Shown in pieces: positions 18,001 through 27,100 of a stretch of DNA of 61,414 nt. The notes under the pieces are model-generated. The model ran no database searches. It was not told where the DNA came from and saw only the letters and a list, made by a program, of their open reading frames with translations. A program made the translations under genes and the position numbers. The DNA is from Ardenticatenales bacterium. Its GTDB lineage: Bacteria > Chloroflexota > Anaerolineae > Promineifilales > Promineifilaceae. Position 1 is the stretch's first letter. Each line of letters opens with the position of its first letter. Where the stretch lies: assembly GCA_020634515.1 (NCBI GenBank), contig JACKBL010000013.1:1-61414 (forward strand), given 5' to 3'.

Positions 18001-20601
18001 CATCTGCTGTACCAGTTCGCGGAAGCGCACGGTTGCTACCCAATGTTCCACCGCCGTATCCCGAATCTCGTTCAGATCATCGCTGAAGAGCCGCGCCGTC
18101 GTCCCGGAGTAGGTGGGCGTTTGCGCGGGGGCCATGGGGAGACGCTGGAAGAAGTCGCGCAACGTCTCCTCGAAGGCCGCAAACAGGGGCGTGTGGTAGG
18201 CGCGGTCAAAGGGCAGCAGTTCGTAGATCATCCCTTTTTCGCGCATCAGGATGATCGCTTTGTCGATGTCGGCGCGACTGCCGGCAATAACGGTCTGGTG
18301 CGGGCAATTGTCCATGCCAATGTGCAGGTCGCCGTCTACGGCATCCAAAATGTCCTGCACTTTTTCCCGCCCCGTGCCGACGGCGGCCAAGGCGTAGGAG
18401 GGTACCTGTTTTTCCGTGGCGACGTGGTCGTAGCGGCGGCTGACGTCCAGCAGGGAGCGGAAAAAGGCCTCGTCGTCCATCTGGATCATGCCGGCAGCCC
18501 GCATAGCCGAATACTCCCCCGTGCTGTGTCCGGCAATTACGTCTGGTTTGATTCCCAACTGATTCAGCAGCGTAAACAGCGCCTGGTTGCCCGTCAACAC
18601 CGCCTCAATCGCTTCATCAATATCCCACAGCTTCTCCCCCAGTTCGCCGCGACCCAGCGGCCGCGGAAAAATCACGTCGCTGGGGACGTAGCCGCGTGGG
18701 TGGTCGTTGTACATGCGGTCTATGCGGTCATAACAGGCGCGCACTTCCGGGAAATGCTCGCACAGGTCCGCCAGCATGTTTGGATACTGCGATCCCTCGC
18801 CGGGGAAGAGGAAGGCCAGCTTTCCTTGCGGATAGGCGCGCTCCTCAAAGTAGTAGAGTCCACCGTTGGTGTCCCGAATGCGCTTTCGGTTGGGTTTTAG
18901 CAACTGCTCCTGCGCCCGCGCCAGCTTTTCCTGTAAGTCTGTCAGCGAGTCGGCCACAATAGCCAGCCGCGCCGGTTTGTCGCTGAGGCGGCTGTTGATT
19001 GTGTATCCCAGGTCGGCCAGCGGCACGTTCACGTCACTGGCGAGATACGCTTGCAGTTCCGCCGCGGCTTCTATCAGCCCGGTGCGATCCTCCGCCTCCA
19101 GAATGACGAGTTCGCTGTCCCAGTGGCGCATGAAGCCTTCTTCGGGTGCGTATTCGGGCACGGGATACTCTTCCATGACGACGTGGGCGTTGATGCCGCC
19201 GAAGCCGAAAGCATTGACGCCCGCCCGTCGCGGCGTGCTACCTCGCTGTACCCAGGGGCGCGTTTCTGTGTTGATGTAGAGACCCGTTTGCGCCAGTGGC
19301 AGCTTGGGATTGGGTTCTTCGACGTTCAGGGTGGGGGGCAGCACCTTGTGGTACAGGGCCAGCGCGGTCTTGATGACGCCGGCCACACCCGCGGAGGCCA
19401 TGGTGTGCCCGATCATGGATTTGACGGAGCCGATGGCGCAGTAGGGGGGACGGCCTTCTATGGCCGGCAGCAGCGGCTGCAGGGCGGTGATTTCCGAGGC
19501 GTCGCCGGCGGTGGTGGCCGTGCCATGCGCTTCGATCAGACCTACGGTGGTGGAATCAATGCCGGCCTTTTCGTAGGCGCGGGTGACGGCCAGGCGCGCG
19601 CCTTCGGGTCGCGGGGCCAGCACGCCTTTGGCGCGTCCGTCGCTGGACGTCCCCACTCCTTTGATGACGGCGTAGATGCGGTCGCCATCCCGCTGCGCGT
19701 CCGTCAGTCGTTTGAGAACGACGATGCCGATGCCTTCGCCCAAAATGGTCCCGTCCGCGTTGGCGTCAAATGGGCGGATGATTTCCGCGCGGGAGAGGGC
19801 GTTCAGGTGGCTGAACAGGGAGAGGATGGGTACGGGGGTGGTGACGTGGGAGCCGCCCGCCAGGGCCAGGTCGGCCTGCCCGGTGGCCAGTTCGGTCACG
19901 GCAATGTCTACGGCGATAAGTGAGGAGGCGCAGGCGGCGTCCACCGTGTAGGTTGGCCCCATCAGGTCGAGGCGGTTGGCAATGCGGCTGGCGATGATGT
20001 TGGGAACCAGGCCGGGCGCGGATTCGGAATCAAATGCCGGCAATTGTGTCTTCAGGTGTTCGCGGATGGTTTGCAGGTCGTCAACTGTGTATTCGGGGTG
20101 CAGCGTATGCAGGATGCGCAGTGTCTGGTCCACAACCATGCTGTGCTGCAGCATGTTCATGTTGCCCCGGTTGAGGTAAGTGCCTTTGCCCAGGATGACG
20201 GCGGTGCGGTGGCGTTCTACTTCGTTTTCTTGCAGGCTTTGCAGATAGCCGGCGTCTTCCAGGGCGGTCATCGCTACTTTCAGGGTGAGCCATTGGTCCG
20301 GATCACCGCCTTCAATGCCGCGGGGCATGATGCCGTAGTCGAATGGGTTGAAGTGTGTCCAGGGACCGAGAAAGCCCCCTTTTTTGCAGTAGAGGCGCTC
20401 TTTATCTTCCGGGTCGTAGTAGAGGTCTGGGTCCCATGCTTCCGGTGGCGGGTCGGTGATGGCGTCAACTTTGTGGATAATGTTGTTCCAGTAGGTTTCT
20501 ACGTCGGGCGCGCCGGGAAACAAGCAGGCCATGCCGATGATGGCGATGTCGGTTCCTTTGTTTGCCGGCAGTGTGCCGTGGAGACGTTCTATTGGTTCCA
20601 T
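15055..20601 (-). CDS. Type I PKS/secondary-lipid synthase: KS-AT-ACP-DH-PPTase
   Basis: About 1848 aa from the ATG at 20601, which precedes MEPIERLHG; an in-frame ATG at 20661 would add 20 residues. Domains in order: ketosynthase about 20-460 with Cys224 (DAACASS) and both His motifs (EAHGTAT, KSMIGHT); acyltransferase about 600-910 (FPGEGSQ, Ser693 in AGHSTGE); a long Pro/Ala linker; ACP with Ser1225 (GIDSIKRVEIL); a hot-dog dehydratase region about 1270-1560 (LHHHTLG); and a C-terminal Sfp-like phosphopantetheinyl transferase (Asp1738 in GIDME, then WCAKEAAGKA). It should elongate and dehydrate chains and activate the ACPs itself. The PPTase fusion resembles enediyne synthases, and the KS and ACP resemble Pfa/Hgl lipid synthases. 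It works with the 2630-aa synthase encoded upstream. Confidence 0.88.
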   Translation of the reverse strand: MEPIERLHGTLPANKGTDIAIIGMACLFPGAPDVETYWNNIIHKVDAITDPPPEAWDPDLYYDPEDKERLYCKKGGFLGPWTHFNPFDYGIMPRGIEGGDPDQWLTLKVAMTALEDAGYLQSLQENEVERHRTAVILGKGTYLNRGNMNMLQHSMVVDQTLRILHTLHPEYTVDDLQTIREHLKTQLPAFDSESAPGLVPNIIASRIANRLDLMGPTYTVDAACASSLIAVDIAVTELATGQADLALAGGSHVTTPVPILSLFSHLNALSRAEIIRPFDANADGTILGEGIGIVVLKRLTDAQRDGDRIYAVIKGVGTSSDGRAKGVLAPRPEGARLAVTRAYEKAGIDSTTVGLIEAHGTATTAGDASEITALQPLLPAIEGRPPYCAIGSVKSMIGHTMASAGVAGVIKTALALYHKVLPPTLNVEEPNPKLPLAQTGLYINTETRPWVQRGSTPRRAGVNAFGFGGINAHVVMEEYPVPEYAPEEGFMRHWDSELVILEAEDRTGLIEAAAELQAYLASDVNVPLADLGYTINSRLSDKPARLAIVADSLTDLQEKLARAQEQLLKPNRKRIRDTNGGLYYFEERAYPQGKLAFLFPGEGSQYPNMLADLCEHFPEVRACYDRIDRMYNDHPRGYVPSDVIFPRPLGRGELGEKLWDIDEAIEAVLTGNQALFTLLNQLGIKPDVIAGHSTGEYSAMRAAGMIQMDDEAFFRSLLDVSRRYDHVATEKQVPSYALAAVGTGREKVQDILDAVDGDLHIGMDNCPHQTVIAGSRADIDKAIILMREKGMIYELLPFDRAYHTPLFAAFEETLRDFFQRLPMAPAQTPTYSGTTARLFSDDLNEIRDTAVEHWVATVRFRELVQQMHDDGVRLFVEVGGRGNLNAFINDILRGQTQYAIPVNLQQRSGIKQLNHLLAQLAAHGVPMDLRYLYQRRRPRLLTLAKGEDVTQVSAGTMKLQTSWAMMELHPEVAAKVRRVAAVPASAEKSPAAGPSNGHARAATPPEALPKLAASAPVPAKAGPAPAPPIIAPPAVAPVVAAPPPMAAPPVPAPPPTYTPAAPPNMVDPRAQVMQAHLGLMQQFLQAQEAVMQQVIARAQGASAPPAAAPAPPTYAPPPLPMPPTVPMPATITPPLPRIAAPGVSAMMPPAPPTVAAPAALPQAQPTVPAPPQTPAAALVTPPEPTSWSAEKITGSLLHLVSERTGYPPELLNLTADLEADLGIDSIKRVEILNAFNEETGLIKPDLMDRVSALRTLQEMVNVMAENAPSGAAPVLTSQTLPDYPFVREIESITPGQELVAICKLDLQKDTFLHHHTLGRDVSVTDKSLIGLPVVPFTVSMEILAETAATLMPDQLLVGMKEVRGYRWVIVENETLTLRLVAKRKKGTTNEVDVRLHLADGEPGSNIKMPLIEGTMVFGTAYPPAPTPQSLTLTNEHPSRWHPGNIYAEGLFHGADFRAIAGVTRTGDDGLEATLQALPRDHHFQDRDPNFITDPAILDAAGQVVGLWTMENLEEGFIIFPYRLGEIRFYRPPIRHPEQASFRARVNLTNDGRTYSDIDIVDPQGQMWMQLLSWEDKRFYGLTWHFYRFELNPPAAMLSLPWETAQAGLGENGVAVRVPEFPEGFFDASFGLWGKVLANLSLNRREREVWRGMNVPAKRRIEWLLGRTAAKDAVRHLLKQKYGIILCPADIEIGQDENRRPLALGDWRSQIDAPIEISITHSNGVAAAAASQRGGVGIDMEPETRSVAEFANAAFAPAEQALLAELGQPDAARWDLRLWCAKEAAGKAIGQGMAHGPLSFIARRMDAQSGIIELGVSERMGQEFPELRDRTLTTVTVQDQGFIIATAVN

Positions 20602-20750
20602 ACTGATTCTCTCGTCGTAGTAGGGGGCGCGCCGGGCGTGAGCGTTTTTGGTGACCACCATGAATTTGCCCTGACGCGGCGCGTCATTCTATCATACCCC
20701 CGGGGAACTGCCAATTGCCGGCTACAAATCGCAACCGTATTCTGGCATCA

Positions 20751-20794
20751 ACAGGCGTGATACGCACTTTTTATGAAGTGGGTATCACGCCTGT
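20751..20794. other. 19-bp stem hairpin between the two megasynthase genes
   Basis: ACAGGCGTGATA and TATCACGCCTGT continue inward through a further CNCACTT/AAGTGNG pairing with one mismatch and a 6-nt loop. There is no U-tract on the minus strand. It could be an mRNA-stabilising or processing hairpin, or a binding site for a dimeric regulator in front of the second synthase. Confidence 0.6.
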
Positions 20795-20964
20795 GGTCAC
20801 GGTTGTCGTGATGGATGGGGCTGCTAATTGGAAGGAGCGTGGTAACTATCTGGCCTCAGGGGAACGTGTACCAAGAGACGTTTCCGGAAGTTTGGTTTCA
20901 GGCTAAAGGCGTTTCGTCATTCACGTCATTTAGGGCGCATCCGTTAATAAAGGCTTCGCTCGGG

Positions 20965-21035
20965 AATTGACGGATGTGCCGGAAGGGTTCTTGCTTGATG
21001 GATAGTCCAAAGTTGATTTTGGGCGAACCTTTAGG
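20965..21035. repeat. Dispersed repeat, family R5 (copy 1)
   Basis: This is the reverse-complement counterpart of 38210-38282. The shared blocks are GGGTTCTT, TTTTGGG, GCGAACC and a GACGGATG-like end. In both places an R3 element lies close by. It lies in the 464-524 bp spacer between the two synthase genes, which otherwise holds the hairpin at 20751 and the R3 element at 21080. Confidence 0.55.
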
Positions 21036-21079
21036 ATCGAAGCAACTTCCGAAAAGATGGTTGTGTTTTAAGATGCGAG

Positions 21080-21129
21080 GTAGCTGCTAAGCCAGATTGG
21101 TCCAATCTCCAGAGTGCGTCAGCAGCTAC
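21080..21129. repeat. R3 element overlapping the end of the large synthase gene
   Basis: GTAGCTGCTAAG and CGTCAGCAGCTAC enclose AGATTGGTCCAATCT. The stop codon of the 2630-aa synthase (21126-21128) lies inside the right arm, so the element supplies the gene's end and any immediate 3' hairpin. Confidence 0.75.
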
Positions 21130-24100
21130 GATGCGAGGGCTTCTCCATCCCCTTCGCCGCAGATGACGATTTCGACTTCGCCTTTGCGTCCGAAGTTGAC
21201 TTCTTCTACCAGACGTTGTTGGCCGGTGGGGATGGGGATGAGGCTGACGCCACGGCGTTTGAACTGGCGGCGCACTTCGTCGGAAACCATGCCGGCATCC
21301 CACGGACCCCAATTCATTGAAACCACATGCGTCGGCCATTTATGATCCAGATATACCGCCAACTTATTCAGCACCTCGTTCGCGGCGGCATAGTCCCCCT
21401 GCCCGCGATTCCCGAAACGCCCACTCACGGAGGAGAAGAAGACGAGGAACTTGAGTGATTCTGGGCGCAGCTTACGGCTGAGGATAAACCCGCTGTCTGC
21501 CTTTGTGCCCAGTACGCGCGCGAATGATTCGGGCGATTTGTCCTTGATCAGCTTGTCTTCAATGATGCCCGCCCCGTGGATGACGCCATCAATGCGGCCA
21601 AATTTCTCATATAGTTCGTCCAACAGCGGACCAAAACTGGCTTCATTGCGCACGTCGGCGGAGAAGTAGTGGATGCGCGCGCCGGTTTTGATCATACCGT
21701 TGATGTTGTCACGCATGTCGCGGTCGCGCAGCACGTTGCGGAATTCTCGTTCGATTTCACCCAGGTTGAGCGGTTCGCCTCGCTGTTGCCGGTCCTTGAT
21801 CAGCGCGGCCTTGATTTCCTTGTCTTCCAGGCCGGCGGTGACGGGGGATTCTTGCGCGGGAGGCATGGGGGAGCGCCCGACGAGGATGAGGGTGGGTTGG
21901 TAACGCTGGGCCAGTTCGCGGGCGACGTCGGCGGTGATGCCGCGCGCGCCGCCGGTGATCAGGATGATGGAGTCGTGGGTGATGGTTCCGCCGCTTTTAC
22001 CGCTGCTGCTGTCGGGGAGCAATGCCGGCACAAGCGTCAACCGCTTCCGTGATTCCCCATCATACCCAATCTCCACCAACCCATCTAGCGACATCATTTC
22101 CTGCAGCAAAATCTGCGCCGCCACCGCCGTATCCTGACGCCGATCCAGGTCCACCGCCTTGGCGCGCACCCCGCTCAACTCGTGCGCCACCGTCTTCAAC
22201 AATCCGACAATGCCCCCCCGATTTGGCGACAACATGTCAGGATTCGTGTTGCCATTATTGCCAAACGAGCCACCCAGGTCGGTGGCCGCCAGCAGACTGG
22301 CCCCACCCGCGGCTGCCGCGGCCTCCAGATCATCGTAGACCGCCTGCACCAGGTAGAAAAAGCTACCGGTTTCCAGATTGAGCAATTGTCGCCAATCCGT
22401 CAGGTTAATGGAGGCAAAATCACGCCGTAAACCCAAGGGAGCCAGGTGCAGCAAGCTGCCAATGGGGCCGAGCTGCCGCCGAATGGTGTCAACCAGGTTG
22501 TTGACCGCTGTCGGATCGGTCATGTTTGCGGTAAAGCGTCCCGTTTCTTCTTGACCGCCTTCGCTGCCGTGCGCTACCAGGGCGACAACATGTCCACGCT
22601 CTTGCAATGCACCGACCAATTCCTGCGCCACGCCGCGGCCATCATCCGTGATTAAGATGACGCGACCCGGCGCCAGCGTGCCAAAATTGCCGTTGATGGG
22701 GGCGTTGGCCGTCGCCAGCTTGAAGCGCAAGATCGGCGATGCTTCCTCCATTGGCGCGGTCCCATTGAGGCGTGGCGCGGCTGCGGCTATGGGTTGCGGC
22801 GCAGACGCTGTTGTGAGCAGGCCGATCATGCCCTTGAGCGTGCGCTGCGACTGCAACTGCTCCATGCGGTCGCCGGCAAAGGCGGTCTCCATTTGCGGAT
22901 GTTCGTCCCGGAACGCGCTCAGGATTTCCACGCGCTTGATGCTGTCGATGCCCAGGTCGGCTTCCAGGTCCGCTTCCAGGTTCAACAGTTCTGGCGGATA
23001 CCCGGTGCGTTCGCTGACCAGGGCGACCAGGTTTTTTGTCAGCGCCGCTTCATTCATCGCCACGGGCGCGGCAGCGGCGGGTTGTGGGGTTGACGTGCCG
23101 TTGATGGACGGCGCGCCGGCGGGGGCGGGTGCGGGCTGGCTCTTTGGTGCTTGCGCTGCCGGCAAACCGGCCGTGATTAACGCGATCATGCCTTGCAGCG
23201 TGCGCTGTGATTGCAACTGCTCCATGCGGTCGCCGGCAAAGGCGGCTTCCAGCTCTTTGTACTCGTCTCGGAACGCGCCCAGAATTTCCACGCGCTTGAT
23301 ACTGTCGATGCCCAGGTCGGCTTCCAGGTCCGCCTGTATATTGAGCAGTTCCGGCGGGTAGCCGGTGCGCTCGCTCACCAGCGTGACCAGATTGCGCTCC
23401 ACGACGGTGGCATCCACGGCAGGAGCGGACGGCGTAGAAGGTGTCGCGGGCGCGTCCGTCGCCGTGGCTCCCTCGCTCAACAATTCGATCATGCCGTGCA
23501 GTGTGCGCTGCGATTGCAACTGCTCCATGCGGTCGCCGGCAAAGGCGTCGTTCAACTGCGGATACTGCTCGCGGAAGGCGCTGAGGATTTCCACGCGCTT
23601 GATGCTGTCGATGCCCAAATCGGCTTCCAGATCGGCTTCCAGGTTCAGCAGTTCCGGCGGATAGCCTGTGCGTTCGCTCACGAGCGTTTGCAGATTGGAC
23701 GTGATTGTTTCCCGGCTCATGCCGGCAGGCGCGGGGCTGGCCGGTTGCGCCACGGGCAAGGGCGTGGGCGCGGCGGGCTGTGCCTGTGGCGGCGGCGCGG
23801 CCTGGGGCAACGGCATGGGCGGCTGTGGCATCGCTTGCGGCGGCATCCAGGCGGGCGCAGGCGCGGCGGCCATCGGCGGCGGAGCCTGGATCGGCGGCGG
23901 CGCGGCCTGGGGCGTGTGCCACGTTTGCGCGGGGGTGGGCATGGCGGGCTGCTGCGCCGCCGGAGCCGCGCCCAAATAGGCCATCATAATGCTTTGCTGC
24001 GTCTGCAGAAATTGGGCCATCAGTTGCTGGTATTGCAGCAGCACGTCGGTTGCCGCTGTTGCCGGCTGCGGCGCGGCGGCGGGTGGCGAATAACTGGCAG

Positions 24101-27100
24101 CGGGTTGCATAGGAGGCATAACGTTTACTCTGGGTGACGCGGCTGGGGAGACAGTCGCTGGCTGTGGAATGGGTGTGTGCGCGGGCAGCGACGCCGTGGG
24201 TGGGGGAGGCGCTGAGTTGGCCGTCGGCGCGGGCTGCACTGATGTGGTTTCCTCAAGTTTGATCTTGATCGGTTGTGGATATTCTTCTGGTTTTTGCTGC
24301 GCTTCACGCCAGGCGCGGGCGCGACCGCCGTTGATGAGCCAGGTGGTGGCGGTGTAGCGGGCGCGCTCCGGGTTTGTGTACGGTTGGTCGAAGGAGCGTT
24401 GTGTGACGCTGCGCCCTTCAAAGAGCGTTTCCAGCGCCAGCGGCACGCCGTCGGCGGCCAGGCGCGCCAGGGCGATGGCGAAGGTTTCCAGGCCGGGCTT
24501 CTTCTGCCTGTTCACGGCTACGGCCATGTGCGGTTTGTCGCCCAGAATTTGCCCTACCAGTCCGGTGAGAACGGCTTTGGGGCCACACTCGACGAAAATG
24601 CGCGCGCCTGCTTCGTACATTGCTTCGATTTCTTGCTGGAATTTAACGGGCTTTGCCAGTTGGCCGGAGAGGATCGCCCGAATTTCCGCGGGGTCGTGGG
24701 GATAGACCGTTCCGGTGGTGTTGGCGTATACGTCGCGGTGTGGGGTGTGGAACTGGACTTGTTCGGCCATGAAGGCGGCCAGTTGGTCGCGGGCGGGGGC
24801 GACCAGGGGGGAGTGGAAGGCGCAGGCGACGGGCAGGGGGCGTCCGCTGATGTTGCGCGCGCTGAGGCGGGCCAGGGCTGTGTCTATGGCTTCTTGCGTG
24901 CCGGAGATGACGGTCTGTTGGGGGGCGTTGAGGTTGGCGAGGGTGAGGTCGGGAATGCCGGCAACGGCGGCTTCTACCTCTTGACGTCCGGTGCGGATGG
25001 CGGCCATTGTGCCGGCATTCGGCCCCGCCGCCTCCGCCATGAATTTACCCCGCGCCGCCGAAACCGCCATCATGTCCGCCTCGTCAAACACGCCGGCTTC
25101 ATACAGCGCCACGATTTCCCCGTAGCTGTGGCCGGCGACGAATGCCGGCATCACGCCCAACCGTTGCAGCAGATCATTGACCGCCAGATTAGCCGCGCCC
25201 AATGCCGGCTGAGCCACATTCGTGGCGGTGAGGGCCAGTTGGTCTGCTTGTTGCGCATCCTTGTCGTGCTTGGGGATGGGGAAAATGTACTCGCTGAGCG
25301 ACTGCGGCAGTTTGCCTTGCATTGCCTCGTTGGCGCGTTCAAAAGCGGCGCGCACAGTGGGAAACTGGATGGCCATGTCGCGCAGCATGTCGGTGTACTG
25401 CGAACCCTGACCGGGATAGAGGAAGGCGATCTGGCCTTCGCGGGCGAGCGGGTTCTGGTTGAAATAAATGCCGCGCGGGTCGTTGATGGTTTCCTTGCCG
25501 GCGGCCAACTGCTTGTCCGCTTCGGTCAGCTTCATTAGCAGGTCGTCGTGGGCGTTGGCGACCAGGGCCAGCGCCAGGAGCGGGTGTCCCTCGCTGAGGA
25601 TGCGTTCTTGTGCGTAGTGGCGGTAGAGGGTGTAGGAGATGTCGCGCAGGGGCGGCGGATCGCTTTTGCCCAACCAGGCGGTGAGGTTGCTGATTTGGGC
25701 GCGGAGTTCGGTGATGTTCGTGCCGGCAAATAGCATCAACTCCAGCGGCCAGTTCTCGCGTACCGCATGTGCCGGCAGAAAATCTTGATACTCCTGCAAA
25801 ACGGCATGGAAGTTTGTGCCGCCAAAGCCAAACGCGCTCACGCCCGCGCGGCGCACCTCTCGCGGCCGGTGGCGAATCCAGGGGCGCAGTTCGCTGTTCA
25901 CGTAGAGGGCGCTGCTTTCATTATAAAGTCTTGGATTGGGCGTGTTGATCAACGTGGGCGGCAGCACCTTGTGGTACAGCGAGAGGGCCACCTTGATCAT
26001 GCCCGCCAATCCCGCCGTACTCTTGGTGTGCCCAATCATGCTTTTCACGGAGCCGATGGCCGCGCTCTTGGCTTCCGCGTGCGCTTCCCGCAGCACCGTG
26101 TCCAACGTTTCCGCCTCGGCCACGTCGCCGACTTTGGTTCCCGTGCCGTGCGCCTCAAACAGACCGACGGTGGCCGGATCGACGCCGGCTTTGGCGTAAG
26201 CGCGACGGACGGCGCGCATCTGCCCGGCCGGGCGTGGCGCGGTAAGGCTGCGGTCCTTGCCATCGCTGGAGGCGGCTACCGCGTCAATGACGGCATAAAT
26301 GCGGTCGCCGTCTCGCTCCGCGTCTTCCACCCGCTTCAGGATGAGGACGGCCAGGCCCTCACTGATGGCGATGCCATCGGCGCCGGCGTCAAAGGGGCGA
26401 CAGCGGCCCGTGGGGGAGAGCGCCTGCGTTTTGCTGAAGGCGAGGAATCCAAATGGGCTTTGCACCGTTTCTCCCGCGCCCACAATGGCCATGTCCACTT
26501 CGCGGTTTTCCAGCGTCTTTACGCCCGCGTCCAGGGCCGCCAGTGAGGAGCCGCAGGCGGCGTCTATGACGAAATTGGGGCCGCCGAGGTCGAAGCGGTT
26601 GGCGACGCGCCCCGCCAGTACGTTGAGCAGAATGCCGGGGAAGCTGTCTTCCGTCCATTCTGGCAGTTTGCGCGAGATACGCTCAAGCACGTCATCTGAT
26701 TCGCCTTCCAGGAAGTGGGGAACGTAGGAGCGGAAGCCGTATTGCGTGCCCAGGTCACCGAGGCCGCCGCCAACGGCAATGACGCAGGCGGTTTTCTCGC
26801 GGGGGAAGGGGCGCTCTTCGTAGCCGGCATCGCGCAGGGCGGATTTGACCACATCCAGCATGAGAAGTTGCACCGGCTCAATGGATTTGACGGAGTTGGG
26901 CGGCATCCCGTAGTCAAGGGGATTGAAGGGGATGTCGTCGATGAATCCGCCCCAGCGGGAGTAGATCTTGTCCCGCGTTTTCTTGTCTTCGTCAAAATAG
27001 CGCCGCCAATCCCACCGTTCCGGGGGGACTTCGGTGACGGCGTCCACGCTGTTGAGGATGTTTTCCCAGTAGGTTTTCAGGTTGCCGGCACCGGGCAACA

